From assembly GCF_900155885.1 (NCBI RefSeq), contig NZ_FTMB01000001.1, forward strand, positions 558,001 through 622,000: 64,000 nucleotides of DNA, given 5' to 3'. The notes beneath the pieces are model-generated. The model searched no databases. It was not told where the DNA came from and was given only the letters and a program-made list of their open reading frames with translations. This document shows, in pieces, positions 17,770 to 26,628 of this stretch (position 1 is its first letter; each line of letters opens with the position of its first letter). Position numbers and translations under genes: made by a program. Source of the DNA: Rhizobium sp. RU20A. GTDB lineage: Bacteria > Pseudomonadota > Alphaproteobacteria > Rhizobiales > Rhizobiaceae.

Positions 17770-19092
17770 TTAAAAGCCATTCCTGCGACCTCGATTGAGG
17801 TAAGCTTCTACCTTCTCCGGATCCACTCGCCATGCGTATGCATTCTCGGGGCTGATAGCAGCGATGATCGATTCGACGATCTGCGCAAGATGTTCTCGAT
17901 CCTCCTCCTCAAGATCAGCGAAAAACTCCAAGGCCGCCGACCTGGCATCAGTTTCATCGATTTGGTCGTCAACAATCCGGGCGACGAGATGATCAATGCG
18001 CGTCCGTTCTCGGAACTCGATGGATCGCGGAACGCGACGGGTGGCAACCGCGGCGGCGTAATTCTTCGAGTTTTCAACATACCCATCTACAACAGCTTCA
18101 GCTATAAGGGACGGATCTCCGAGTTCGTAGAAAAGAATAAGCCCTGAGAGATACGCGTTTCGATCAACGCCGATGAAGGAGATCGGCGGAAGGCCCTTCC
18201 ACAAGAGTGGCACGTTGGACATCAATCGACCCATCCGCTTATTGCCGTCGATGAAAGCCTGGAGATAGGAAAGCCCGGTAAGCAACACAAAGCTTGCCTC
18301 AAAGGGATCCTCGACCTGTTCCGCCTTCCAAAGCAACTGCCCCAGGTCGGACGAAAGTTGATAAGCGTCACCTTCTGGACGGTAACTGGATCCCTGAATG
18401 CGGACAGAGTTGCCTCGAACACGACCAAGATCTTCTGGAGATATGAGATCGCGCAACAGCATAGCATGGATGCGTGAGGCAAATTTCTGATCCAAGACCG
18501 GGCGACCTACGTTTTCAATCAGTTCGTCGATCGCGTGCTTGTGGTTTAGGATCATGGTGGCCTCTTCCAAATCATGGCCAGTCGCCTTCTGGCCGTATTG
18601 AAGGAGGACTTCGGTGTCTAGGTACGAATACGTATTCCCCTCTAGGCTGGAAGAAGCCCAGGCGAGATCAATGAGGAAGCGCTGGGCGATCTCTCTGCTA
18701 TAGGTTGAGGCATCTAGCGCCTGATTCACACCCTGAGCCGCGAGAGTCATCCTATTGCGCTGCTCCACAGGGAGCCATGCTGTGACGTTTGGAATATAGC
18801 CACCGATGCGATGCGGTTCATAGGGCTTTTCCGGTCGATGATGCGGCGGCTTGGCGAACCACGTTGCAGCCTCGGACAATTTATAGAGGGATGATCGTGT
18901 CTCCCCAGTCTTCTCCACAATGTCGTTTTCAATGAGCTTTGCCATCGCCCTCGAAATCGTCGGCTGGCTCACGCTGTTGGCGAGCTTCGCGATTACGTCT
19001 TTCTGAGCCAGCCCATTTGGCGATCGCAACAGAAGGGTAACGATCTGCTTTTGAAGGTCGTCGAGCTGTCTAAGGGCGATAATTGGATGCAT
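17770..19092 (-). CDS. Fic-domain protein with N-terminal winged helix and altered active site
   Basis: A 440-residue protein. Residues about 10-75 form a winged helix-turn-helix (VSQPTISRAMAKLIENDIVEK). Near 147-153 is an inhibitory motif SSSLEGN, the S/TxxxEGN form. The Fic core at 278-288 reads QAFIDGNKRMG, where the family has HxFxDGNxR: the catalytic His is Gln (codon CAG). Fic enzymes usually transfer AMP to target proteins. With this change it may be inactive, altered, or act mainly as a DNA-binding regulator. The start at 19092 has AGAGAGG upstream; longer starts are unlikely. Confidence 0.85.
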   Translation of the reverse strand: MHPIIALRQLDDLQKQIVTLLLRSPNGLAQKDVIAKLANSVSQPTISRAMAKLIENDIVEKTGETRSSLYKLSEAATWFAKPPHHRPEKPYEPHRIGGYIPNVTAWLPVEQRNRMTLAAQGVNQALDASTYSREIAQRFLIDLAWASSSLEGNTYSYLDTEVLLQYGQKATGHDLEEATMILNHKHAIDELIENVGRPVLDQKFASRIHAMLLRDLISPEDLGRVRGNSVRIQGSSYRPEGDAYQLSSDLGQLLWKAEQVEDPFEASFVLLTGLSYLQAFIDGNKRMGRLMSNVPLLWKGLPPISFIGVDRNAYLSGLILFYELGDPSLIAEAVVDGYVENSKNYAAAVATRRVPRSIEFRERTRIDHLVARIVDDQIDETDARSAALEFFADLEEEDREHLAQIVESIIAAISPENAYAWRVDPEKVEAYLNRGRRNGF

Positions 19093-19513
19093 GTCAGAAC
19101 CTCTCTTGTCGTACCCCATTCGACCCAAGAGTGACGAATAAATCAAGGGTAAACTGGTCTTTTGAATAAGACCGTTTTTTAACCATATGAAAAAACAGCT
19201 TTTTCTACAATTGCGCATTTAATGAATATATACAGAATTTATTCAAACCGGCGCAAAACGTTTGTGCGAGCGCCCGTTTGTGGCAGTTGCACCCTCTCAA
19301 TGGCCTTCGCCCAGCCGCTTCCGCCGAATCCGATCGACACTTCTACGCGACCCTAGTATGGTCCGCGGCATGTTCAGGCCCATAGACATACGACAACGCT
19401 GATTTTTCGCCCACCGACACCCGGTGGTGCCCTGTCGTATCGCGTAATCTTCAAGGGACCGAACATGCCTTCCAGCCTGCCGTCCGTCATTCCGCCGCAG
19501 TCCTCCATCTCCC
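19093..19513. other. intergenic region upstream of fic
   Basis: About 420 bases, AT-richer than the neighbours near 19130-19260. A 6-bp stem (GGTCTT/AAGACC at 19156-19173) followed by GTTTTTT could be a plus-strand terminator or an operator for the Fic winged helix. A partial repeat match, GTGGCAGTTGC, lies near 19281. No gene is seen. Confidence 0.5.
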
Positions 19514-20573
19514 ATGAACTGGAGGCACTTCGGAGGGTAGAAATATTGGGGCAACCAGCACTTCCTGCTCTCGCCCTACTGCCGAACCTTCTCGCTTAAA
19601 CAGCTCCGCGCCTTCGATGAGGAACGGCCCTACAAGGCCTTCTGCTTCATCCGCTGGCCGGATACGGAAGGACGCCCGACCTGCGTTCGTTGCTCGCATG
19701 CGAACGGCTGGGAGATCCGGCGTCGCCGCTTCAAGTGCCAGGCTTGCCGTCGCGAGTTTTCGGTCACGACAGGGACGGTCTTCGCCTTCCGCAAGATGAG
19801 TTTCCAGGACATCCTGGCGGGCCTGTGGTTCTCCGTGAACAGCGTGAAGGGAAGAGCGCCCTCCAGCTCTCCCGCGAGCTCGGCTGCCAGTACAAGACGG
19901 CCTGGGTTCTGCTCATGAAGATGCGCGAGGCGATCTCGACCCGGCGCTTCCGAATGATGCTCGAAGGAGAGATCCACATCGACGGCAAATACGCAGGCGG
20001 CCACATCAAGCCGGAGAACCGCAAGGAGGACCGCGTCGATCGACGACGTGCCGAGAACCGGAACAACAAGCGCTTGACGATCCTGACACTCCGGGAGAAG
20101 AAGCCCTTTGGCCGCGGGCAGACCCTGACCCGCGTCATCCGGAGCGAGGACTCCAGCGAGGCATGGGAGATGGTCAAGAAGCACGTCCGCAAGGGTTCAC
20201 GCCTGCACGCTGACGAGCACTTCAGCTACGACGACCTCGAAGGCCTCCAGGAACTGCACCGGGTCAATCACAGTGAGGAATACCAGACGAAGTGCGGGGT
20301 CAATACCATCACGTCGAAAGCTTCTTCAGCCGCATCCAGCGGGCCTACGTGGGCATCCACCATCGCTTCTCGGTGCGGTACTTCGACTGGTATGCGGCAG
20401 AGATCGCCTGGCGCGAGGACAATCGCCGGGTCGACAACGGCCTGCAGCTCTGGGGCATGCTGTACAAGGCGCTATCGAGACCGACATCGCGGAACCTATG
20501 TGGGTACTGGCAGGGCAACCATCCACCAGATCTCGTTTGGGAAAACGGGCAAAATCCCGCTCGTGATCAGTAG
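19514..20573 (+). pseudogene. IS1595-family transposase, disrupted
   Basis: Joined across frames, the sequence encodes an IS1595-type transposase. There is an N-terminal zinc ribbon with CVRC and CQAC, then KSALQLSRELGCQYKTAW and the DDE-type core (EIHIDGKYAGG, LHADEHFSYDDLEG, VESFFSRIQRAYVGIHHR). It is broken by an in-frame TAG near 19541, a one-base loss near 19850 (before KSALQL) and another near 20305. Each half remains readable, so decay is recent. The element ends were not identified. Confidence 0.85.
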
Positions 20574-20627
20574 CGCCGGCAACTCATGTCCGGTCTACTG
20601 AGGGACGATGTTCGTAAAGGGATGACT

Positions 20628-20843
20628 ATGGCTACTAACGCACTCACCACGCACTTTTTACCCGATGTCGCAGCGGCGATCCTGCACAAGACTATCGTCG
20701 AGAACACGCCGGGCGGTGCTGCAGGTAATGTCGATGACCATTTGCGGCTGTATCAAAAGTGCCGCCTTACAGTTAAGCACTGGCAATTTCCCTTGAGCGC
20801 TCTCGATCAAAAGCTTGCGGAAATGATCCCTGAGGAAGAGTAA
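20628..20843 (+). CDS. small hypothetical protein
   Basis: A 71-residue soluble protein beginning MATNALTTHFLPD, with AAAGGG six bases before the ATG. I recognise no domain. It lies just after the broken transposase and is convergent with the coiled-coil protein gene at 20858. It may be a passenger of the mobile segment. Confidence 0.5.
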   Translation: MATNALTTHFLPDVAAAILHKTIVENTPGGAAGNVDDHLRLYQKCRLTVKHWQFPLSALDQKLAEMIPEEE

Positions 20844-20857
20844 ACTCATTCTGTCCC

Positions 20858-21310
20858 TCAAGCGCTGATCTCCCAAAGATGACGATGACCGTCGGCCATT
20901 TCAGCACGACGTACGCGGTTTGCCCTAGCGAGCTGGTCGAGCACCTGGGAAAAACGGTTCCCAATCTTCCCCATCCGGGGATCGTCCTGCTCCAGCCCAA
21001 CCTCCCGTGCGAACGCCAATGCGCATTCGCCTGTGGTGATCGGCCGCCCGGCTTGGCGGAGCGTCCGTAAAGTGAAGCTACGACGATCAATGTCTTTGAA
21101 TAGCGCGGAGATGTCGTCGGCACCATCACCATTCCGGCGTCGAGCAACTGTGCGCGATGCCGCAACGGCATAGTCTGGTTCATATGTCTGGATGACAATG
21201 TCGAAGGCGGCTCTCTGCTGTTGAAGCTTCGAGATCCGCGTTCTCAGTTCATCGATCTCAGCCCCAATCTCGGCACTCTTCCGCTTTAACTCATCTGCAA
21301 CATGAACCAT
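20858..21310 (-). CDS. coiled-coil and winged-helix-like hypothetical protein
   Basis: A 150-residue protein. Residues 5-40 form a coiled coil (ADELKRKSAEIGAEIDELRT and following). The second half looks like a small winged helix (FTLRTLRQAGRPITTGECAL ... RANRVRRAEMADGHRHLWEI). A DNA-binding or regulatory role is possible. AAGGAG nine bases upstream supports the ATG at 21310. It lies just inside repeat B and may belong to the same mobile segment as fic. Confidence 0.6.
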   Translation of the reverse strand: MVHVADELKRKSAEIGAEIDELRTRISKLQQQRAAFDIVIQTYEPDYAVAASRTVARRRNGDGADDISALFKDIDRRSFTLRTLRQAGRPITTGECALAFAREVGLEQDDPRMGKIGNRFSQVLDQLARANRVRRAEMADGHRHLWEISA

Positions 21311-21365
21311 ACACAACCACTCCTTTAGGATTGGGACGATCCTAAGAACTCAGCGGCTGCGAGTC

Positions 21366-21391
21366 TGGTGGCAGTTGCTACCTAATTCCGC
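21366..21391 (-). repeat. 26-bp repeat B, inverted copy of A
   Basis: Exact reverse complement of 17596-21621's counterpart at 17596-17621 over all 26 bases. Together they bracket a 3.8-kb segment with fic, the broken transposase and two small genes. Confidence 0.75.
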
Positions 21392-21417
21392 GAAATTGTA
21401 AGCATCGCCCAGGGCGA

Positions 21418-21600
21418 TCACGCCGAGCTCAGTATTGCGATCGTTGCGGCAAGCGCGCCCGCTGCCACGAGCACCGCGGCCAGAAAGTGCTTCCGGGCCT
21501 TCGTACGGATTGGACGGGGGAGACTCCGCCTCCGATGCGGCCCGGTAGGCGCACCAGCGGTTGGATTGATCCTGTAGGTCTTCTTGCGCCCTCCCATCAT
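21418..21600 (-). CDS. short basic protein with one membrane segment
   Basis: A 60-residue frame with an Arg/Lys-rich N-terminal half and a single hydrophobic helix (HFLAAVLVAAGALAATIAIL) at the C-terminus. GGGGAGGA lies directly before the first ATG and at a better spacing for the second, three bases on. No family is recognised, and it may be spurious. Confidence 0.35.
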   Translation of the reverse strand: MMGGRKKTYRINPTAGAPTGPHRRRSLPRPIRTKARKHFLAAVLVAAGALAATIAILSSA

Positions 21601-21675
21601 TCCTCCCCATCCGAATGAGATAGTGGTGGCTCGCCTGCCGTCACAAGCGAGAGCACCATCATGGGTTTGACGTAG

Positions 21676-21879
21676 TCAGACAGACTTGAAGGTCGTCGGA
21701 TACCCAGCGTCGTTGATGGCTGCCGCCATCGCCTCCGGCGAGACCGAAGTCTCTATCTTCGCCTTCCTGGTGCCGACATCTATGATCGAGCTCGCTGCCG
21801 GGTCGGCCTGCTCGATCGCCTTCTTGACGGTCCCCGCGCAGTGGCCGCAGGTCATGTTGGGAATGTCGAATTCGTACAT
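21676..21879 (-). CDS. copZ: CopZ-like heavy-metal-associated copper chaperone
   Basis: A 67-residue single HMA domain. The metal site MTCGHCAGTVKKAI is the CxxC motif of Cu(I) chaperones, here preceded by MYEFDIPN. It has no signal peptide, so it should carry Cu(I) in the cytosol. CopZ usually supplies a copper P-type ATPase, but none lies in this window. AGGAGA six bases upstream supports the start. It extends the copper theme beyond the mobile segment at 17.6-21.4 kb. Confidence 0.88.
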   Translation of the reverse strand: MYEFDIPNMTCGHCAGTVKKAIEQADPAASSIIDVGTRKAKIETSVSPEAMAAAINDAGYPTTFKSV

Positions 21880-22185
21880 CTTGTTCTCCTGTCGATGTGA
21901 GCGAATCCAGAGATAGGGTTTCCCACTGTGGGAAGGTCAAGGAGGCTGTAACCGCGCTCGGTGGTTGCGATGGGCTTGAAATCTATCGCCCCGCATCACA
22001 TCCGCCCCTCATCACCCGTAACGATGATTGCCTTCAGCGCCGATGGCGGCCGCGCGTTCGCGATTCTCCGGGTCAGAAGGGCGCTCCCCGGAACATGGGT
22101 CGAACCCCTTCGTCTTCCACCATGGCACGCCGGCGGTCGCGGCACAGGCAATCATTCTGATCGACGAGGTCGCACGACAGAGAGC
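21880..22185. other. intergenic, nothing recognised
   Basis: About 300 bases between the CopZ-like gene and the next minus-strand gene. Open frames exist on the plus strand but look like shadows, with no ribosome-binding site or domain. Confidence 0.4.
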
Positions 22186-22425
22186 TCACTCTCCGATGAA
22201 CTCCAACAGTTCCAGCAGCGCATCGGCCTGCCTGATGACAACTGCGCGAAGACGGTATCTGCCTTCCTCGACATCGCGATCGGGATGGCCGTCGCAAAAG
22301 AGGGTTGACCCCATTTCCATCACTGTTGCTCCGAATGCGAGCCGCCCGCCCACTGCCGTGGCCTCAAGCGCAAGGCAGGCCGTGTCGACCTTCTCGAGAT
22401 ATGCTTCGCGTGCTTCTGGTGTCAT
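22186..22425 (-). CDS. hypothetical protein
   Basis: A 79-residue soluble, acidic protein beginning MTPEAREAYLEKVDTACLAL. GGAGG lies 11 bases upstream. A longer start at 22476 is possible. No domain is recognised. It is on the same strand as the TauE-like gene and may be co-transcribed with it. Confidence 0.45.
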   Translation of the reverse strand: MTPEAREAYLEKVDTACLALEATAVGGRLAFGATVMEMGSTLFCDGHPDRDVEEGRYRLRAVVIRQADALLELLEFIGE

Positions 22426-22542
22426 GACTGTGATTGCCTCCTGGGAGACAAGAGCGGATCCAGGTGCAAGCGACAACGTCGGACGAGCGAAACGGTTCTG
22501 AATCCCGAACTTCAGCCGGGCCTGCCGGAGCGGTTGGGCGCG

Positions 22543-23283
22543 CTACCACACAAGCTTGATGCCGGAAACGAGCAGCAGCAGCGCCAGGATCCCCCTCAGT
22601 ATTCGCTCCGATAGAAATCGGCTCCCGACGAAGGCACCAAGTCCACCACCTGCCACTACGGCGGCTATCCACCATGACGAGGGAAGGGCGACGCCTTCGT
22701 AGCTGGTGCTCGCCCCGGCAAGAGCGGCCGCCGAGGCCAGGAGATTGTAGACGGCCGTCGTGGCCGCCGTCTGCCTGGCCGTCGCCCAGCCAAAAGCAAG
22801 GATGACCGGAGCCAAGAATACGCCACCTCCGGTCCCCGTCGTTCCAGATATGAACCCGATCACTGCTCCCACCGCAATGGCTGCGGGCAGCGGTGGCTTC
22901 ACGGTGCTCGAAGACACCATTCCCCGCCCGAGCGATGCTTTGGCCATCTGAAAAGCGGAGACAATGAGCACCACCCCCACAACGGGGTTGTAGACCTCTT
23001 CCGGGAGCTCGACCATTCCCCCGATCACCGACAGAGGCAAGCCAAGGATCATGAACGGATAGACGGCCTTCCACGAGACCAGACCCCTCCTGAAGAAAAG
23101 AGCTCTGCCGATCCCCGCTACGAGGAGATTGAGGGTCAGAGCCGTGATCCTGATCGTCGACGGAGGAAAACCCTGCAACGACATCAGCGCAATGTAACCG
23201 GATGCTCCGGCCTGACCCACTGCGGCATACAGGAGGGCCACGAGGCCGAACCCGATAGAGAGCGAAACCGTTTCCATGTCCAT
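22543..23283 (-). CDS. TauE/SafE-family membrane permease
   Basis: A 246-residue protein of about eight membrane segments arranged as two similar halves. Each half has the Gly-rich signature of the TauE/SafE (DUF81) family: VGQAGASGYIAL near the N-terminus and FISGTTGTGGGVFLAPVIL in the middle. Members export sulfite, sulfoacetate or other small anions, and some are linked to metal stress. The substrate cannot be told here. An ATG at 23277 is an alternative start. Confidence 0.85.
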   Translation of the reverse strand: MDMETVSLSIGFGLVALLYAAVGQAGASGYIALMSLQGFPPSTIRITALTLNLLVAGIGRALFFRRGLVSWKAVYPFMILGLPLSVIGGMVELPEEVYNPVVGVVLIVSAFQMAKASLGRGMVSSSTVKPPLPAAIAVGAVIGFISGTTGTGGGVFLAPVILAFGWATARQTAATTAVYNLLASAAALAGASTSYEGVALPSSWWIAAVVAGGGLGAFVGSRFLSERILRGILALLLLVSGIKLVW

Positions 23284-23426
23284 GCGCACGCCTGCTCCCG
23301 TGAGACGCGAAGCACGGTTAACGACATCCCGTGTGCCTGTCGAGCGCGAACCGCGTCGGAGGCGCGACACGTTCCGCCATTGACGGCAGCGAGTTCCTGC
23401 CTAGGTCTCGCAATGGAGGAACTCAC

Positions 23427-23672
23427 ATGGAAACCGAACGTCATGATATCAGCCCGGATGCGGCGATGCTCGCGGAAGCCGTCCAACGGTGGTTCGACTT
23501 CCACGAGGTCGAACGGACCGAGCACGTCGACAGATTCGTGTGCGAGGCCGCGATCCGAATATACTGGCAAGGCTACCGAAGCGTCGACGATGTCGCGACA
23601 GTGCTCATCGCCACCTATTTCGGTCCGTTGGCGACTGCGGTGAACGCGCCTTCGTCCTCATCCGTGCACTAG
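23427..23672 (+). CDS. hypothetical protein
   Basis: An 81-residue acidic soluble protein beginning METERHDISPDAAMLAEAVQ. GGAGGA about seven bases before the ATG makes translation credible. No domain is recognised. A strong terminator-like hairpin follows at 23859. Confidence 0.6.
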   Translation: METERHDISPDAAMLAEAVQRWFDFHEVERTEHVDRFVCEAAIRIYWQGYRSVDDVATVLIATYFGPLATAVNAPSSSSVH

Positions 23673-24164
23673 ACGCAAGGTCTCGAACGGCTTGTGTGGC
23701 ATGGAAGGCGATGCGGACTTCATCTGGTCACATTCCATCTGTAAAGATCTACGCAGCATTGCTAGTGAGCGCTGAAATGATTTCGTTGCTCGCGATGCGA
23801 TTTCGCTGATCGGCTTCCGACCACGGATGTACTGGCTGAGGTGAATGGCGAAATGAGGAAGGTCGGTGCGATTTCGCCCCGGCCTTTTTTGTTGCGCTCG
23901 GATCCCATCGCAAAGCCTTCCGTTTTAACTTCCCAACGATGGCAAGATCTTCCGTGATCATTGACATGGACAATCATCGCGCCGCCGACGCTCCGCAGTT
24001 GCTCGGACAGTTGGAGAGGCCGCACGACCGTTCGAATGACGATTCGATGACATCCCGCGCAGGATCTGTGATCAAAACCTCGTCGGTCGACGCAAGTGGC
24101 TTGCAGGTGGCTACCGAATCCGTGGACACGGTATGAGCATGAAAACGATCGACGACTCCATCCG
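23673..24164. other. non-coding stretch with possible structured RNA
   Basis: About 490 bases without a supported gene. Its middle part (roughly 23750-23890) has several short GC stems built on GCGATTTCGC-like sequences and ends in the terminator at 23859. A small RNA or a long 3' end of the upstream gene is possible. Confidence 0.4.
23859..23890 (+). terminator. Rho-independent terminator
   Basis: GGTCGG/CCGGCC and GCGA/TCGC form a nearly continuous 11-pair hairpin with a two-base loop, followed directly by six T. It points along the plus strand and is the strongest intrinsic terminator in the accessory part of the window. Confidence 0.75.
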
Positions 24165-24500
24165 ATGAGCGACACCATAACCGCCGACCTTCTACGAGCC
24201 GCGAACAGCCTGCATAAGATCGGCAGATCGGGAATAAGTGACCTGCTCTATCGCGCCATCCGGGAAATCAGCGATCTTCGGGTGTCGGTCGGTATTCCGG
24301 GCTCAGGCACGAATCAGGACGCGATCATCAGGCTGCTTGATGTCGCCGCCCGGGCGGAGGATCAGCCCGATGGCGATGTTTCCAGCGCGCTGCTTGAAGC
24401 CGCGGACATGATCAGGAGGCTGCGGGTGATAGCGGGGAGCGGGATAGAGTTGAAGCTGAAGATCCGTGATTTCTCCGAAGAGACTGCATCAGATCAGTGA
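24165..24500 (+). CDS. hypothetical protein
   Basis: A 111-residue helical protein beginning MSDTITADLLRAANSLHKIG. It contains two similar leucine-rich helical stretches (ITADLLRAANSLHKIG and VSSALLEAADMIRRLRV), suggesting an internal repeat. It overlaps the convergent gene at 24489 by 12 bases. No function is assigned. Confidence 0.5.
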   Translation: MSDTITADLLRAANSLHKIGRSGISDLLYRAIREISDLRVSVGIPGSGTNQDAIIRLLDVAARAEDQPDGDVSSALLEAADMIRRLRVIAGSGIELKLKIRDFSEETASDQ

Positions 24501-25031
24501 AGGGCCGTCGTCGTCGCGGTGGAAATCTCCCGGACGCAGACTTTGCAGATCTTCCAACGTGCACGATGAAGGAACGATACGTTTTCCCCGAAAGAAGGCA
24601 GGATATAGCGTTAGTTCTTGCGCCCTCATCGTGATCAAGAGCGTGAACGCGGAAGGAATATCGACGATCTCAAGCTCGTGTACTCCTGGGGTGCTTGATG
24701 CATCGGCCTGGGCGGCTTCTAGTGCTTCAAAGTATCCGAGTGCGAAGTCGCCGCGTCGGAAGGAACTGTATGATCCATCCGGCTTGCCACTGATGTCCAG
24801 CACGCCATACCCGTCCGCGTCCTGAACCAGATACTGCCATCCCATTGAATATGGAGCGGCAAGGTCGGCTTCAGAGCGTGGAATGCCTTCAAGCACTCTC
24901 CTCGGAAAGGGGCCGATATGACGATATCCGGTGCTGCTATGGTTCCGCCCTGGCATCGCGGCCAAGATCGCAATTGCCCGATCGAATTTCTCGCCGACCG
25001 ATGTCGGGGCCTCACGTACCGCAATCGTCAT
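24489..25031 (-). CDS. hypothetical protein
   Basis: A 180-residue protein with no family I recognise. It has a central Tyr/Gly/Asp-rich segment (YLVQDADGYGVLDISGKPDG) and no signal or membrane segment. AGGAGAGACGGA before the ATG is a good ribosome-binding site. It follows the cysteine peptidase and phosphatase genes on the same strand, 35 bases downstream, so the three may form one operon. Confidence 0.6.
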   Translation of the reverse strand: MTIAVREAPTSVGEKFDRAIAILAAMPGRNHSSTGYRHIGPFPRRVLEGIPRSEADLAAPYSMGWQYLVQDADGYGVLDISGKPDGSYSSFRRGDFALGYFEALEAAQADASSTPGVHELEIVDIPSAFTLLITMRAQELTLYPAFFRGKRIVPSSCTLEDLQSLRPGDFHRDDDGPSLI

Positions 25032-25066
25032 TCCGTCTCTCCTGTCGCAAGCCCATCAAGCCGTCT

Positions 25067-25633
25067 TCAAGGCTTGCGGACCTGGTAGGTCTGAACCCAG
25101 CGACCGCCTACCTCAAGGTAGTCATCTCGAAGTTCGCGCCCAGGCACTGGAAACGAACAGCCAAAGCCGGGATCACCCACGAGGAAATGATCATCTCCGG
25201 CTTCATCGAACCAACCTCCATGGATCACCACAGCATGCCCTTTATTTGACGGCCACTTTATCTGGACGCAAACAGGGTTTCCCAGATCCAGTTGCCGCAA
25301 AACTTGCCGAAGACTGGCAAAGCCAGGATATGTCGAGCTCTCGCAACGCACTATGCAAAGTCCTGTAAGCATCGTGGCACCTCTATTCCACGACTCGTCG
25401 GAGACCCAAGGCGGCGGAAGACCGAGCGCGCGTCCGACGATCTCGTCCTGAGAAAGAGGGTAGTCTGGACCATAGTAGTGCGAGATGCTCGAGGCCGTCG
25501 CGGCCCAGCACCAATTGTCCCACTGCTGCAACTGCATGTCGAAGACCAGCGAAAATTGATTTGGATATCGTACTCGGTCCGGAAGACGGTAGATGCCGAT
25601 GATCCAATCAAACAAGGAGTTGACGATCTTCAT
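25067..25633 (-). CDS. papain-like cysteine peptidase, AvrRpt2 (C70) type
   Basis: A 188-residue protein with a papain-like core. The catalytic Cys lies in NWCWAATASSI, the His in GHAVVIHGGW, and the Asp in LVGDPGFG. The QxxNWCWAA pattern is that of the C70/AvrRpt2 family and related bacterial C39-like peptidases. There is no clear signal peptide. It begins three bases after the phosphatase gene ends, so the two are surely co-translated. The target is unknown; effector, toxin or processing roles are all open. Confidence 0.8.
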   Translation of the reverse strand: MKIVNSLFDWIIGIYRLPDRVRYPNQFSLVFDMQLQQWDNWCWAATASSISHYYGPDYPLSQDEIVGRALGLPPPWVSDESWNRGATMLTGLCIVRCESSTYPGFASLRQVLRQLDLGNPVCVQIKWPSNKGHAVVIHGGWFDEAGDDHFLVGDPGFGCSFPVPGRELRDDYLEVGGRWVQTYQVRKP

Positions 25634-25636
25634 GCG

Positions 25637-26446
25637 TCAGGCATTCCTGAGGCGGCCAACGAAACGCGAATGTGCGGTATTGGCGATGCCCAGATCCAGG
25701 ATGCCGCCGTTGATCACTGTCACCACACCCGCGACAGGAGCGACCGCCTGAACAACGGTCTCGCGCCCGTCCGGCATTATGTGGAGAGCCGAAAGGAGAC
25801 CTCTCTCATAGGCACCAGTGTCGATGGCGATGCGCCCGTGGAAACGCTCGGCCATCATTGAGGACGTTGCAGTGTGGCCGTGAACGACGGTTTTCCCGAA
25901 GGAGCCGCGATGGCTCAGAAACGGCTCCCGGATCCACATCAGTTTGTACGGATCCTGCCGATCCATAGCCACCCCAGGCTCGAGCCCGGCATGGACGAGG
26001 ATGTGTCGATCAAGTTCGACATACTTTTCGGCGCCGCGGAGGATCTCCACGTGTCCGGCATCGATCACATCGAGGATCCGGGCGGGATCGACATCTGAAA
26101 AACCCAAGCCGTAGGAGGCGAGGGTGGCTCCGCCGCCCATCTTGGCGATCCAATGCAGGATAAGAGCCTGCCTTCGAACCTGATCGGTCTCGTCCAGCAT
26201 GCGAAGGATGAAGGAGTCGTGATTTCCGAGGATCAGCCGCGAACCGGGGATCTGGTTCAGTGTCGTGGAGACCAAGCTCATCGCCTGTCGGCTCTCGGGC
26301 CCGTGGTCGATCACGTCACCCAGGAAGACGATCCGGTAGGTGTATCCCATGCGAGACGCACGTGACGAGATCCCGTCGAGCAGGCCGCGAGGCAGGTCCC
26401 CCCGTCCGTGTATGTCGCCAATTGCGAAGGTGTGGATGCTGTTCAC
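25637..26446 (-). CDS. PPP-family metallophosphoesterase
   Basis: A 269-residue phosphatase with all PPP/calcineurin-like motifs in order: GDIHGR near the N-terminus, GDVIDHG, GNHD, LVHAGLE and HGHT. These ligate two metal ions. Relatives are bacterial protein phosphatases (PrpA/PrpB type) and Ap4A-cleaving enzymes. The gene stands first in a likely operon with the cysteine peptidase and the unknown protein at 24489. Its substrate cannot be judged. Confidence 0.85.
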   Translation of the reverse strand: MNSIHTFAIGDIHGRGDLPRGLLDGISSRASRMGYTYRIVFLGDVIDHGPESRQAMSLVSTTLNQIPGSRLILGNHDSFILRMLDETDQVRRQALILHWIAKMGGGATLASYGLGFSDVDPARILDVIDAGHVEILRGAEKYVELDRHILVHAGLEPGVAMDRQDPYKLMWIREPFLSHRGSFGKTVVHGHTATSSMMAERFHGRIAIDTGAYERGLLSALHIMPDGRETVVQAVAPVAGVVTVINGGILDLGIANTAHSRFVGRLRNA

Positions 26447-26628
26447 GTTGATGATATCCTCGTTCGAGGCGCTGACCTCGCACGCCGAACCTTGGCGAAA
26501 CCTTTACGGTCGATCCTCGCGTGGCCGGACGGTTGACGGAAAATGAATCCATCCGGACGAATGCGCCACCTGCGTTTTGGCCTCCTTTAGTTCTTGCGAG
26601 CTATCAGAGGGGAAACAATGGAGCAGAC

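Noticed and set aside
23939-24136. 65-codon plus-strand frame
   Set aside because: No ribosome-binding site or domain, and composition does not stand out from the non-coding stretch around it.
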